The notes: a model not told the origin generated them from the letters alone. 64,000 nucleotides of DNA from Streptomyces uncialis (GCF_001905345.1 NZ_LFBV01000001.1:24041-88040), one strand, 5' to 3'; positions 34,501-43,575 are shown, numbered from the stretch's first letter. Program-made: numbers and translations.

Positions 34501-35775
34501 GTGACCGGCGCGACGGCGGTCAGCGGGGAAGCGGAGACCGCGGCGCTGGGCGAGCGGGCGGTGGAGGCACTGCTGTCCCTCAGCGGGCGGACGCTTCCGC
34601 TGCTGCGCCAGTGGGTCGGCTCGGAGCCGGACCACGGGGTGGCGCGGGCGCTGCTGGCGCTGGTGACCGGTGACCGGTGGGACGAAGCGGTGCTCAAGGA
34701 GCAGCTGGTGATCGCCCACCGGGACGCGCGGGCCGCCGGTGAGCGGGAGGCGAGCCTGGTGTACGGGGTGTTCCTCCACACCCACCGGCAGTACCGGCTG
34801 ACGGCCGATCATCTGGTGGGACATTTCGGCCGCTGGCCCGCCGACGAGCTCGCCGGTCTCATGCTGGGCGCGTTCTCCTCGTGCGGGGACGACGCCTACC
34901 GTGCGCACGGCGATGCCCTTGTGGAGGAGCACGCGGCGCTGGCCGGTCCGGAGAGCTGGTCGTGGACGGGCCGGCTGGCGGCGGCCCGGGCGGAGCAGGG
35001 CCGGGTACGGGAGGCGCACGGACTGGCCGGGCGGGCCCTGGCCCTCCACCCCCGCTCGGGCGTGGCAGCGCACGCCCTCGCGCACGCCGAGCACGAGCTG
35101 GGGGCGGGTCCCGACGGCGCCGGTTTCCTGGACGAGTGGCTGCGTGCCGACCCGCACGCGGCGCAGTCACGGCATCTCAACTGGCATGCCGCACTCCAGT
35201 CCCTCGCCTGCGGCGACTTCCCGGACGCGCGCCGGCGCGCGGACACGGCACTGGCCCGCACGGACGTCGGTATGAGAGCCGCGACGAACTGGCGCCTGCT
35301 CCTGGCCGGACAGGCACCGGCGGGCCGGAGCGACCTGGACCATGTGCGGGAGCTGCTCGCCGCGCCGGGCGGGACGGCCGAGGTCTTCCATACCTTCAAT
35401 CTCGCCCTGGCCCTGGCCGTGGAGGCCGCCACCGACGATCTGCACGTCCTGGCCCGCCGGGCCGCCGCCGACGAGCGCGCCGACTACCGCGAGGTCCTCG
35501 CCCCCGTCGTACGGGCGCTGGCGGAGATCACCGCCGGGCGCCCCCGGGCGGCGGTGGAGCTGCTGAGCGGTCTGGGTGAGGGGGTGAAGCGTATCGGCGG
35601 GGTGCGGGTCGAGCGCGAGATCGTCCAGGACACCCTCGCCCGCGCCCTCGTCGACACGGGGGACCACACGCGCGCCGCCGAGCTGCTGCACCACCGAACC
35701 ACCACCCGCCCCCATCACACCTACGAGGACCTTCTTCTCGCCGCGCGCGCTCCGGCCGCCACGGTCGGTGTCTGA
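34501..35775 (+). CDS. Tetratricopeptide-repeat protein of unknown function
   Basis: A 424-residue soluble protein built of Ala/Leu-rich helical hairpins (for example ALALHPRSGVAAHALAHAEHELG), the look of degenerate TPR repeats; no enzyme motif or signal peptide is visible. The GTG at 34501, 20 bases after the chaplin-like gene, was chosen as the first start that does not overlap it; a GTG at 34474 would overlap by eight bases. Codon bias is clear throughout. It may be co-transcribed with the chaplin-like gene, but no functional link is known. Confidence 0.75.
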   Translation: MTGATAVSGEAETAALGERAVEALLSLSGRTLPLLRQWVGSEPDHGVARALLALVTGDRWDEAVLKEQLVIAHRDARAAGEREASLVYGVFLHTHRQYRLTADHLVGHFGRWPADELAGLMLGAFSSCGDDAYRAHGDALVEEHAALAGPESWSWTGRLAAARAEQGRVREAHGLAGRALALHPRSGVAAHALAHAEHELGAGPDGAGFLDEWLRADPHAAQSRHLNWHAALQSLACGDFPDARRRADTALARTDVGMRAATNWRLLLAGQAPAGRSDLDHVRELLAAPGGTAEVFHTFNLALALAVEAATDDLHVLARRAAADERADYREVLAPVVRALAEITAGRPRAAVELLSGLGEGVKRIGGVRVEREIVQDTLARALVDTGDHTRAAELLHHRTTTRPHHTYEDLLLAARAPAATVGV

Positions 35776-35959
35776 TCCCTCACCGGGGCGGGAGGTACGG
35801 GGATGTCCGGAATCAGCTCACCCGAACGGTGTGCGCGGGGCGTCATCCGGACGGCTGTGCCCGGTGGCCCTGCGTGTCGCCGCGCGTTCTAGTGAGGCCG
35901 ACGGCCCCGTGCCCGGGGCGCGCACGCCGCCGAGGACGCGGCCGGACCCCGGAGCCCGT

Positions 35960-36382
35960 ATGAATGCCAGGTCACCGCGCCACCGGCCGACCCGCCGGTC
36001 CCGGGCCCGCGCCGCCGTGGCCGTGCTCGCCGTGCTGTGCCTGCCGCTGGCCGCGTGCTCGGGCGGCGGGGGCGGCGGAAGTACCCCGTCGTCCGCGACG
36101 CCCTCGGCCACCGGGCCGTCCGGCTCCACGCGGGCCACCCTGGTGATCCGGGACTTCGCGTTCGTCCCCGCCGATCTTCCCGTGGCCCCGGGCGGGCGCG
36201 TCACCGTGACCAACGAGGACTCGGTGACCCATACGGTCACCGCCGCCGGGGGCGACGCCTTCGACACCGGTGACATCGCGCCGGGCGCCACCGCCACGTT
36301 CACCGCGCCCGGCGAACGCGGCGGCTATCCGTACACCTGCACGATCCATCCGTCCATGCTGGGCACGCTCGTCGTCGGCTGA
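35960..36382 (+). CDS. Lipoprotein cupredoxin (plastocyanin/amicyanin-like)
   Basis: A 140-residue lipoprotein: signal peptide ending LPLAACSGG (lipobox), a Gly/Ser-rich linker, then a single blue-copper domain. Type-1 copper ligands are visible as His in SVTHTVTA and Cys-His-Met in YTCTIHPSML. It should carry single electrons at the outer face of the membrane. ATG at 35960 has a GGAG site and puts the lipobox at the right distance; the longer frame to 35768 lacks one. It is the second cupredoxin within 9 kb, close to the small laccase. Confidence 0.88.
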   Translation: MNARSPRHRPTRRSRARAAVAVLAVLCLPLAACSGGGGGGSTPSSATPSATGPSGSTRATLVIRDFAFVPADLPVAPGGRVTVTNEDSVTHTVTAAGGDAFDTGDIAPGATATFTAPGERGGYPYTCTIHPSMLGTLVVG

Positions 36383-36564
36383 CCGCCGCCGGTCACCGGC
36401 CGCGTCCCTCCGCTCCGGCGGCGGGCGGCGGGCCGTGGTGGAACACTCGGTGGGGAAGGACGACCGGGGGCCCCGTGGCCCGTGCCCGGGGCCCGGCACC
36501 CAGTACCCGGGACCGGGACGGAGCGGCGGTCCGCGACCGGCCGGGGTCCCAGGAGGAGGGCATC

Positions 36565-37356
36565 ATGCTCACCATCCCCTACGTCCACGGCGCTCCGAAC
36601 TGGCTCGACCTCGGCACCCCCGACCTCGACGGCGCCCTCGGTTTCTACGGGGCGCTGTTCGGCTGGACGTTCCGCTCGGCGGGTCCGGAGGCCGGCGGGT
36701 ACGGCATGTTCCAGCTCGACGGCGGGACCGTCGCGGGCGGGATGACCGTCACGGCGGACCAGGGGGCACCGAGCTGGACGGTCTACTTCCGCAGCGACGA
36801 CGCCGACGCGACGGCCGCGGCGGCCTCGGAGCACGGCGGCTCGGCCGAGTTCGCCCCGATGGACGTCATGGAGCAGGGCCGGATGGCGCTCCTCCGTGAC
36901 GCCGAGGGTGTCCGCTTCGGCATCTGGCAGCCCGGTACCAACAAGGGCCTCGACCTGGTCGACGTGCCGGGCTCGCTGTGCTGGACGGAGCTGTACACCC
37001 CGGACGTGGCCTCGGCCAAGGCGTTCTACGGCGGGGTCTTCGGCTGGCACACCTCCGACATCCCCTTCGGCGGCGGCACGTACACGACCGTGGGCCCCGC
37101 CGGGGCCGACGAGAGCGGCACCTTCGGCGGTCTCCTGCCCGTCGACGCGGACCCGGCGGAGACCGCGGCGGGTCCCTACTGGACGCCGTACATCGAGGTC
37201 ACCGACACCGACGCGGTCGCGGCGCGGGTCCAGGAGCTCGGCGGTGAGGTACGGATGCCGCCCACCGATCTGCCCGACGTCGGCCGGATCGCCAAGGTCG
37301 CGGACCCCTACGGAGCGAGGTTCGCGGTGATCCGCAGCGCGGCCCGCCAGGACTGA
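36565..37356 (+). CDS. VOC-family (glyoxalase/bleomycin-resistance-like) protein, two domains
   Basis: A 263-residue protein with two vicinal-oxygen-chelate halves. Half one begins GAPNWLDLGTPDLDGALGFYGALFGW, half two CWTELYTPDVASAKAFYGGVFGW; each ends with a KVADPYGARFAVI-type strand. Such proteins bind a metal or a small ligand between the halves; the function here is unknown. The ATG at 36565 has a strong AGGAGGAGGG site. The gene converges with the WhiB-like gene. Confidence 0.92.
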   Translation: MLTIPYVHGAPNWLDLGTPDLDGALGFYGALFGWTFRSAGPEAGGYGMFQLDGGTVAGGMTVTADQGAPSWTVYFRSDDADATAAAASEHGGSAEFAPMDVMEQGRMALLRDAEGVRFGIWQPGTNKGLDLVDVPGSLCWTELYTPDVASAKAFYGGVFGWHTSDIPFGGGTYTTVGPAGADESGTFGGLLPVDADPAETAAGPYWTPYIEVTDTDAVAARVQELGGEVRMPPTDLPDVGRIAKVADPYGARFAVIRSAARQD

Positions 37357-37399
37357 ACCCGCGCCGGCACCGCACCCCGTCGCGCCCCGGCCGGGCCGG

Positions 37400-37648
37400 T
37401 CAGGCGGCGGCCTCCCGGCGCAGGTCCAGCCGCTCCTTCTCGGAGAGCCCGCCCCACACACCGAAGCGTTCGTCGTTGGCGAGCGCGTACCTCAGGCACG
37501 CCTCGCGCATGTCGCACATCCGGCAGATGCGCTTGGCCTCGCGTACGGAGCTGCCGGGCTCCGGGAAGAAGAATTCGGAGCCGGTCTGCGCGCACAGCGC
37601 CCGCTCCTGCCAGTCGGAAGCCTGCTCCAGGTCACTGTCGATCTGCAT
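37400..37648 (-). CDS. WhiB-like iron-sulfur transcription factor
   Basis: An 82-residue Wbl protein. The four cluster Cys are C19, C42, C45 and C51 (C-x22-C-x2-C-x5-C), followed by GVWGG at 63-67 and a basic C-terminal helix (RLDLRREAAA) expected to touch DNA. The WQERALCAQT and YALANDERFGVWGGLSE stretches make it closest, from memory, to WhiB itself among Streptomyces paralogues, but identity cannot be fixed without comparison. The start at 37648 is preferred to 37699 because it aligns with the family N-terminus. Wbl proteins bind the principal sigma factor and tune development or redox responses. Confidence 0.9.
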   Translation of the reverse strand: MQIDSDLEQASDWQERALCAQTGSEFFFPEPGSSVREAKRICRMCDMREACLRYALANDERFGVWGGLSEKERLDLRREAAA

Positions 37649-37729
37649 GCCACCGATCGTGCACGGTGGCGAAAAACAAACGATCAACGCGCTGTTCATC
37701 CGGGGGTCCGGCGGGGTCGACAGCGGGAA

Positions 37730-37774
37730 CGACGGTGGGGGGCACCGGCCCGCGGCCCGTGCCCCCCACCGTCG
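37730..37774 (-). terminator. Perfect 16-bp hairpin after the desaturase gene
   Basis: 37730-37745 pairs perfectly with 37759-37774 around a 13-base loop. It lies five bases past the desaturase stop codon (minus strand) and also separates it from the WhiB-like gene downstream. Confidence 0.82.
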
Positions 37775-37779
37775 TACGG

Positions 37780-38751
37780 TCAGCCCTTGCGGGCGGCCAT
37801 CCGCGCCTTGCGGGCGGCCAGCCGCTCGTCGAACTTGCTCGCCTCCGCGTCGAGACCGCCCATGTAGAGCCCGAGCTCCTCCTGGGCCTTCAGACCGTCG
37901 GGGCCCAGCCCGTCGATCTCCATGACCTTCAGGAAGCGGAGCACCGGCTGGAGCACGTCGTCATGGTGGATGCGCATGTTGTAGACCTCGCCGATCGCCA
38001 TCTGCGCAGCGGCCCGCTCGAAGCCGGGGATGCCGTGACCGGGCATCCGGAAGTCGACGACCACGTCGCGCACGGCCTGCATCGTCAGATCGGGCGCCAG
38101 CTCGAACGCGGCCTTCAGCAGGTTCCGGTAGAAGACCATGTGCAGGTTCTCGTCGGTCGCGATCCGCGCCAGCATCCGGTCGCACACCGGGTCACCGGAC
38201 TGGTGGCCGGTGTTGCGGTGGGAGATCCGGGTCGCCAGCTCCTGGAAGGCCACGTACGCGACGGAGTGCAGCATCGAGTGGCGGTTGTCCGACTCGAAGC
38301 CCTCCGACATGTGCGACATGCGGAACGCCTCCAGCTTGTCGGGGTCCACCGCCCGCGACGCCAGCAGATAGTCCCGCATCACGATGCCGTGGCGGCCCTC
38401 CTCGGCGGTCCAGCGGTGCACCCAGGTGCCCCACGCGCCGTCGCGGCCGAACAGGGAAGCTATTTCGTGGTGGTAGCTGGGGAGGTTGTCCTCGGTGAGG
38501 AGGTTGACGACGAGCGCGATCCGGCCGATCTCGGTGACCTTGGACTGCTCCTTGCCCCAGGCCTCGCCGTCCTCGAAGATGCCGGGGAAGTTACGGCCGT
38601 CCGACCACGGCACGTACTCGTGCGGCATCCAGTCCTTGGCGACCTTCAGATGACGGTTCAGCTCCTGCTCGACCACTTCCTCCAGCGCATGGAGGAGCCG
38701 GGCATCCGTCCAGGTGGACGAGGTGCCGAGGTGGGGAGAGGTGAGCGTCAC
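37780..38751 (-). CDS. Acyl-ACP desaturase (DesA-like, di-iron)
   Basis: A 323-residue soluble di-iron desaturase that puts a double bond into acyl chains bound to acyl carrier protein. Iron ligands are visible in VEQELNRH, TAEEGRHG and TDENLHM, the E/EExxH/DExxH set of the family. The GTG at 38751 has an AGGAG site seven bases upstream; the frame continues to 38898 but crosses the operator region and cannot be coding there. Three phased inverted repeats 41-86 bases upstream suggest repression by a lipid-responsive regulator. A hairpin terminator follows. Confidence 0.92.
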   Translation of the reverse strand: MTLTSPHLGTSSTWTDARLLHALEEVVEQELNRHLKVAKDWMPHEYVPWSDGRNFPGIFEDGEAWGKEQSKVTEIGRIALVVNLLTEDNLPSYHHEIASLFGRDGAWGTWVHRWTAEEGRHGIVMRDYLLASRAVDPDKLEAFRMSHMSEGFESDNRHSMLHSVAYVAFQELATRISHRNTGHQSGDPVCDRMLARIATDENLHMVFYRNLLKAAFELAPDLTMQAVRDVVVDFRMPGHGIPGFERAAAQMAIGEVYNMRIHHDDVLQPVLRFLKVMEIDGLGPDGLKAQEELGLYMGGLDAEASKFDERLAARKARMAARKG

Positions 38752-38791
38752 TGGGGCTCCTGGGGAGGGGAGTACGTGCTGGGGACGACAA

Positions 38792-38837
38792 CCTACGGCA
38801 ACGTAGGCTACGAACCCGTAGGTTACGAACCCGTAGG
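38792..38837. promoter_or_regulatory. Three phased operators CTACG-N4-CGTAG before the desaturase gene
   Basis: Site 1 (38792-38807) is CCTACG-GCAA-CGTAGG, site 2 (38808-38821) CTACG-AACC-CGTAG, site 3 (38823-38836) TTACG-AACC-CGTAG. Their centres are exactly 15 bases apart. They cover the place where the desaturase promoter must be. A dimeric regulator, probably TetR-type, binding side by side is the natural reading; its gene is not in the immediate neighbourhood. Confidence 0.78.
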
Positions 38838-38919
38838 TTAAACCCGCCGTAAAGGCACCTCGCAGCCGGGGTGGTGGAAAACATCCGAATCCGGCCATTC
38901 ACCAGCGGGTCCATGCGGG

Positions 38920-39696
38920 TCAGCTGTACAGCTCCCGCAACCGCACTGAGAGGCATGTCACACAGCCTTCCAGCTTCTCGAACTCGCTGATGTCCACCAG
39001 GACGGGCTCGAAGCCCAGCCCGGCGAGCAGCCCGGCGGACCGGGGCGCGCTCGCCGCCATCAGCAGCCGGGCCCCGCCGAGCAGCACCACATGCGCCCCG
39101 GACTCCTCCGGCACCGGCAGAAAACCCGGGAACAGGCTCGGCGTGTCGACCAGCGGTCCGTACCCGATCACCGTGCCGTCCGGCAGCGCGGTCACCGCCG
39201 ACTTCAGATGCAGCACCCGGTCCACCGGCACCGCGACGACCCGGGCCCCCAGCGGCTCGAACGCCGCCCGCAACTGCTGGACCCCCGCCGCGTTGGTCCG
39301 CCCGCCCCGCCCGGCGTACAGGGTCTCCCCGATCTTCAGCACATCGCCGCCGTCCAGCGTGCCCGGCTCCCACACCCAGTTCACCGAGGCACCCAGCCGC
39401 CCCACGGCCTCCTCCACCCCGGCGGTCTCCGCCCGCCGGGACTCGGCGCCGGGCCGCGCGATCAGGGCGACATTGCGGAACACCACGACGGTGTCCTCCA
39501 CGAACACCGCGTCCGGACAGTCGTCGGCGGGCGCCACCTCCAGCGTCTCCCACCCATGGGCCTCCAGCGCCGCCGCGTACTCCTCCCACTGCCGGACCGC
39601 GAGATCCACGTCGACGGGTTCCCGCGTGCCATGGGTCACGATCCCCTCGGCGAGCCGGGGACCGGGACGGCGGATCAGGGCCTTCTTGCTGGGCAC
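38920..39696 (-). CDS. ddaH: Dimethylargininase (DDAH) / arginine deiminase-superfamily enzyme
   Basis: A 258-residue enzyme of the amidinotransferase fold that hydrolyses methylated arginines to citrulline and methylamines. Visible: FVEDTVVVF (substrate Asp/Glu loop), TLDGGDVL, the active His in RVLHLKSAV and the nucleophile Cys248 in the C-terminal GCVTCLSVRL. Length matches DDAH and is far shorter than arginine deiminase. GTG at 39696 has a GGAGAG site. A 10-bp hairpin (39730-39752) sits in its upstream region. Neighbours give no pathway link. Confidence 0.9.
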   Translation of the reverse strand: MPSKKALIRRPGPRLAEGIVTHGTREPVDVDLAVRQWEEYAAALEAHGWETLEVAPADDCPDAVFVEDTVVVFRNVALIARPGAESRRAETAGVEEAVGRLGASVNWVWEPGTLDGGDVLKIGETLYAGRGGRTNAAGVQQLRAAFEPLGARVVAVPVDRVLHLKSAVTALPDGTVIGYGPLVDTPSLFPGFLPVPEESGAHVVLLGGARLLMAASAPRSAGLLAGLGFEPVLVDISEFEKLEGCVTCLSVRLRELYS

Positions 39697-39729
39697 AGGC
39701 GGCTCTCCGTCTCGACGGGCACGGGCGCG

Positions 39730-39752
39730 GAGGGGGCCGGTACGGCCCCCTC
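39730..39752 (-). other. 10-bp hairpin with 3-base loop upstream of ddaH
   Basis: GAGGGGGCCG at 39730-39739 pairs with 39743-39752 around GTA, 34 bases before the ddaH GTG on the minus strand. It would lie in the 5' leader if transcription starts further upstream, and could affect read-through or be the end of another transcript. Confidence 0.45.
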
Positions 39753-39948
39753 GCGTACGGCGGCCATCATGCAACCGGCCACCTGACGGGAAACAGCCCC
39801 CGGGCACAACCGACGGCCGATTCGCGTGGTACCCCTGCCCGCGGACGCGCCCCGCACACCCGGCCCGCGCCCCCGCCGCGCCCCTTCCCCCTCCGGTCCC
39901 CCTTCCCGGTCCCCCTTCCTGGACGGGCACCGTTCGCCGGGACGCGGA

Positions 39949-41592
39949 CTAGCCGAGCCCCGCCACGTCGCGCGGTGTCACCTCCCGCAGTTCGCCGTCC
40001 AGCTCCAGCCAGCGGGTGATGCCCAGCGACTCCAGGAACGGCAGATCGTGACTCGCCACGATCAGCGCCCCCTCGTACGACTCCAGCGCGCTGGTGAGCT
40101 GCCGGACGCTGGCCATGTCCAGATTGTTCGTCGGCTCGTCCAGCATCAGCAGCTGCGGCGCGGGCTCCGCCAGCATCAGCGAGGCCAGTGCCGCCCGGAA
40201 CCGTTCGCCGCCCGACAGGGTCGACACCCGCTGGTCGGCACGGGCACCCCGGAACAGGAAGCGGGCCAGCCGGTTCCTGATCAGCGCGTTGGTGGCCTGC
40301 GGGGCGAACCGCCCGACGTTCTCGGCGACCGTCGCCTCCTCGTCCAGCAGATCCACCCGCTGCGGCAGGTACCGCAGCGGCACATGCGCCACCGCCTCAC
40401 CCGCCTCGGGCGACAGCTCACCGGCGATCGTCCGCAGCAACGTCGACTTCCCGGCCCCGTTCCTGCCGACCAGCGCGATCCGCTCCGGGCCGCGCACCCA
40501 CAGCTCACCGTCCACCCGGGAGCCGTACCGGAGTTCCAGCTCCCGCAGGGTCAGCACGGTGCGACCCGGCGGCACCGACGTGTACGGCAGATCGACATGG
40601 ATCTCGTCGTCCGACCGTACGGCTCCGGCGGCCTCGTCGAGACGCTCCTTCGCCCCGGCGAGCCTGTCCTCGTGCATGACGCGGTGCTTGCCGGCCGACA
40701 CCTGGGCGGTGCGCTTGCGGTCGTTCATCACGATCTTCGGCTCACGCTTGGTGTCGTACATCTTCTGCCCGTACCGCTTGCGCCGGGCCAGCTTGACCTG
40801 GGCGTCGGCCAGTTCGCGCTGCTGGCGGCGCAGATCGGTCCGGGCGACACGGACCATCCGCTCCGCCGCCTCCTGTTCCACTGCCAGCGCCTCCTCGTAC
40901 GCGGTGAAGTTGCCGCCGTACCAGGTGATCGCGCCGCCGCGCAGATCGGCGACCTGATCGACCAGGTCCAGCAGTTCACGGTCGTGGCTGACCACGACCA
41001 GCACCCCCGTCCAGGCCCGCACGGCCGCGTACAGCCGCCGCCGGGCGTCCAGGTCGAGATTGTTCGTCGGCTCGTCCAGCAGCAGCACGGCGGGCCGTTC
41101 CAGCAGCAGCGCGGCCAGCCGCAGCAGCACCGACTCACCACCGGACACCTCGCCGATGGTCCGGTCGAGACCGATGTGCCCCAGCCCCAGACCGGCGAGC
41201 GTGGCGAGCGCCCGCTCCTCCACGTCCCAGTCGTCACCGACGGCCGCGAAGTGCTCCTCGGCGGCGTCACCCCCCTCGATGGCGAGCAGCGCGGCTCTGG
41301 TCGCGGCGATCCCCAGCACCTCGTCCACCCGCAGCGCGGTGTCGAGCGTGACGTCCTGGGGCAGATACCCGATGTCACCCGCGGTGAGCACGGAGCCCTC
41401 GACGGGCGTGAGTTCACCGGCGATCAGTCGGAGCAGGGTGGACTTCCCCGAGCCGTTCAGCCCGATCAGGCCGGTCCGTCCCGGACCGAAGGCGGTGTGC
41501 AGGTCGTCGAAGACCGGCGTGCCGTCGGGCCAGGCGAAGGACAGCGAGGTCAGGGTGAGGGAAGCGCTGCGGGAAGGATTCGGAGTAGACAT
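39949..41592 (-). CDS. ABC-F family ATPase (ribosome-associated type)
   Basis: A 547-residue protein with two ATP-binding cassettes and no membrane part, so an ABC-F and not a transporter. Cassette 1: Walker A GLNGSGKST, signature SGGESVLL, Walker B LLLDEPTNNLDL; cassette 2: GRNGAGKST, LSGGERFRAAL, LLMLDEPTNNLDM. Between them a charged linker (about 230-330, Arg/Lys-rich) takes the place of the P-site tRNA interaction motif. ABC-F proteins act on the ribosome, some giving resistance to ribosome-targeting antibiotics. ATG at 41592 follows CAGGAGG. A 369-base region separates it from the divergent GPP34 gene. Confidence 0.92.
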   Translation of the reverse strand: MSTPNPSRSASLTLTSLSFAWPDGTPVFDDLHTAFGPGRTGLIGLNGSGKSTLLRLIAGELTPVEGSVLTAGDIGYLPQDVTLDTALRVDEVLGIAATRAALLAIEGGDAAEEHFAAVGDDWDVEERALATLAGLGLGHIGLDRTIGEVSGGESVLLRLAALLLERPAVLLLDEPTNNLDLDARRRLYAAVRAWTGVLVVVSHDRELLDLVDQVADLRGGAITWYGGNFTAYEEALAVEQEAAERMVRVARTDLRRQQRELADAQVKLARRKRYGQKMYDTKREPKIVMNDRKRTAQVSAGKHRVMHEDRLAGAKERLDEAAGAVRSDDEIHVDLPYTSVPPGRTVLTLRELELRYGSRVDGELWVRGPERIALVGRNGAGKSTLLRTIAGELSPEAGEAVAHVPLRYLPQRVDLLDEEATVAENVGRFAPQATNALIRNRLARFLFRGARADQRVSTLSGGERFRAALASLMLAEPAPQLLMLDEPTNNLDMASVRQLTSALESYEGALIVASHDLPFLESLGITRWLELDGELREVTPRDVAGLG

Positions 41593-41961
41593 GCGGCCTC
41601 CTGGTCGCTCGTCATGGTCAGGGCGACGAGTGGAGACACCGGGAAGCGGGGACCGGACGGCCGGAGGCGGGGCGCGCCGTGACGGGGGCGTTCAGCGGGG
41701 AACGCGGGAGGCCGCCGCCGGAAAGGCGGACCGGACTGCCCCGTACGGGCGGACGGCTCGTGCACCGAGGTCGCACACTTCGCACACAGCGGATCGGACC
41801 GGACTGTGTGACGCGGTGTCCCGGGACCTCAGTAGAGCAACGTCCTTCTCCCATCAACGGTGGCAATGCCTCTACACCGTAGAAATCGGCCCGGGGGAAG
41901 TCAAGCGTTTATCGTGGCGCTGGGCGGCCCCTCCCTCTCCACGCCGCCCTGGAGGAACTCC
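41593..41961. other. Divergent region between the ABC-F and GPP34 genes
   Basis: About 370 bases with no convincing gene. The 41800-41900 part is less GC-rich. It contains a weak GTAGAG/CTCTAC pair (41832-41837 and 41870-41875) and a short GGCA-A-TGCC palindrome at 41863-41871. Some ABC-F genes are controlled by leader attenuation, but no convincing leader frame is visible here. Confidence 0.45.
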
Positions 41962-42642
41962 GTGCCGTTCGGCCCGCTCTCATTGCCTGCCCGGCTCTAT
42001 CTGCTGTCGTGGGACACCACCCGGCTCAAGATCACCGGTGCCAGTCAGCTGCACTACCTGGTCAGAGCGGGAGCCCTCACGGAGCTGGCGCAGCGCGGGC
42101 TGCTGGTCGACGACGAGGGGGTCGTCCGGCCGGTCGACCCGGACGCCCGCGCCGGGGACACCGTCCTCGACGGGCTGCTGGAACTGATCGGCGAGTCGGC
42201 GCCCCGCAAGTGGAAGTCCTGGGTCGGCTCGCGCGCCCGCGTCACCCTCGACGCCGTCCGTGAACAGCTTGTCGCCGAAGGTCATCTGGGGGTCGACCGC
42301 AAACGCGTCCTCGGGGTCTTCCCCTCGGTCGACCACACCCTGGAACGGCCCGCCGTCGTGGACGCCCTGCGGGACGATGCCCGCTGTGTGCTCGTCGGCA
42401 CGGCACCCGTCGAGGACGTTCCCGCCCGTGACGCCGCACTGGTCGCCCTCGCCGTCGCGGGCGAGGTCCGCACCCTCGCCTCCGCCAAGGAGTACCGCGC
42501 CCACAAGGCCCGCGCCGAGGCCCTCACGGCCCGCAGCGGCGCGGCGGCCCCGGCGCTGCGCAAGGTGATCCAGGAGCTGCGCACGGCGCTCATCGTCACG
42601 ACGACGACGGTGGTCGCGGGCGGTGCCGCGACCAGCGGCTGA
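41962..42642 (+). CDS. GPP34 (GOLPH3-like) family protein
   Basis: A 226-residue protein with the GPP34 fold: LPARLYLLSWD start, an AGALTELAQRGLL helix and the WVGSRARVTLDAVREQLVAEG / VLGVFPSVDH region. Eukaryotic GOLPH3 binds phosphoinositides at the Golgi; the actinobacterial members are cytoplasmic or membrane-peripheral, of unknown role, and frequent in Streptomyces. A hydrophobic C-terminal stretch (LIVTTTTVVAGGAA) could touch the membrane. GTG at 41962 is preceded by GGAGGAACTCC. Confidence 0.88.
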   Translation: MPFGPLSLPARLYLLSWDTTRLKITGASQLHYLVRAGALTELAQRGLLVDDEGVVRPVDPDARAGDTVLDGLLELIGESAPRKWKSWVGSRARVTLDAVREQLVAEGHLGVDRKRVLGVFPSVDHTLERPAVVDALRDDARCVLVGTAPVEDVPARDAALVALAVAGEVRTLASAKEYRAHKARAEALTARSGAAAPALRKVIQELRTALIVTTTTVVAGGAATSG

Positions 42643-42687
42643 GCCGGTCGACGCGCCCGCGACCCCCCGCGTGCTTGAGTGGTCGCC

Positions 42688-43575
42688 ATGACGTACGAGA
42701 CGAAGCCGCCCGTGGACGCCGTGGACGCCGTCGACCCGGTGGCGCAGGCCCGCGCCTTGCGCGCCCTGCATGTGCCGGGCCGCCCGCTGGTGCTGCCCAA
42801 CGCCTGGGACCCCGCGAGCGCCCGGCTCGTCGTGGCCGCCGGCGCCCTGGCGGTCGCCACCACCAGCGCGGGGATCGCCTGGGAACTGGGTCTCCCCGAC
42901 GGTGAGCGGCTCGACCGGGACCGCGCGCTCGACGCGGTGGCACGGATCGCGGCGGCCGTCGACGTACCGGTCACCGCCGACATCGAGGCGGGCTACGCCG
43001 ACGAGACCCCGGACATCGCCGCCACGGTCCAGATCGTGCTCGCCGCCGGTGCGGTCGGCGTCAACATCGAGGACGCCCTGTACGGGGACCCGGAGCGGGA
43101 CGCGGCCACCCCGCTGCGTCCGGCGGGCGACCAGGCCGCCCGGCTGCGCGTCGCCCGTGGCGCGGCCGACGCGCAGGGCGTGCCGCTGTTCGTCAACGCC
43201 CGGGTGGACACGTACTGGAAGTCGGTCGGCGACCCGGCCACCCGGCTCGCCCGCACCCTGGAGCGGGCCGCCGCGTACCTCGCGGCGGGCGCGGACGGGA
43301 TCTTCGTCCCCGGGGTCCGCGACCCCGACGAGATCCGGGCCCTGGCCGACGGTGTGGACGGCCCCCTCAACATCCTGGCCGGACCGGGCCTGCCGACCGT
43401 CCCGGAACTGGCCGCACTCGGCGTGGCCCGTGTCACCCTGGGCTCCGGACTGGCCCGCGCGGCCCACTCGTTCGTCCGGTCAGCAGCCCGAGAGGCCCTC
43501 ACCACCGGCACCTACGAAGCCCTCACCGGGGCCATGCCCTACAAAGAGGCCAACACCCTCTTCCCCCACCCCTGA
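42688..43575 (+). CDS. Isocitrate lyase / phosphoenolpyruvate mutase superfamily protein
   Basis: A 295-residue TIM-barrel enzyme. Diagnostic segments are PLVLPNAWDPASAR, TADIEAGYAD (metal Asp/Glu), VNIEDALYGD and FVNARVDTYW. The family cleaves or rearranges C-C or C-P bonds of 2-methylisocitrate, PEP and similar acids; the KKCGH motif of true isocitrate lyase is absent, and the closest known role cannot be decided. ATG at 42688 has only a weak ribosome site; a GTG nine bases earlier is possible. It follows the GPP34 gene by 45 bases and may share its transcript. Confidence 0.88.
   Translation: MTYETKPPVDAVDAVDPVAQARALRALHVPGRPLVLPNAWDPASARLVVAAGALAVATTSAGIAWELGLPDGERLDRDRALDAVARIAAAVDVPVTADIEAGYADETPDIAATVQIVLAAGAVGVNIEDALYGDPERDAATPLRPAGDQAARLRVARGAADAQGVPLFVNARVDTYWKSVGDPATRLARTLERAAAYLAAGADGIFVPGVRDPDEIRALADGVDGPLNILAGPGLPTVPELAALGVARVTLGSGLARAAHSFVRSAAREALTTGTYEALTGAMPYKEANTLFPHP

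Noticed and set aside
41832..41875. Attenuator hairpin for the ABC-F gene
   Set aside because: Only a six-base pair with a 32-base loop and no credible leader peptide on the minus strand.
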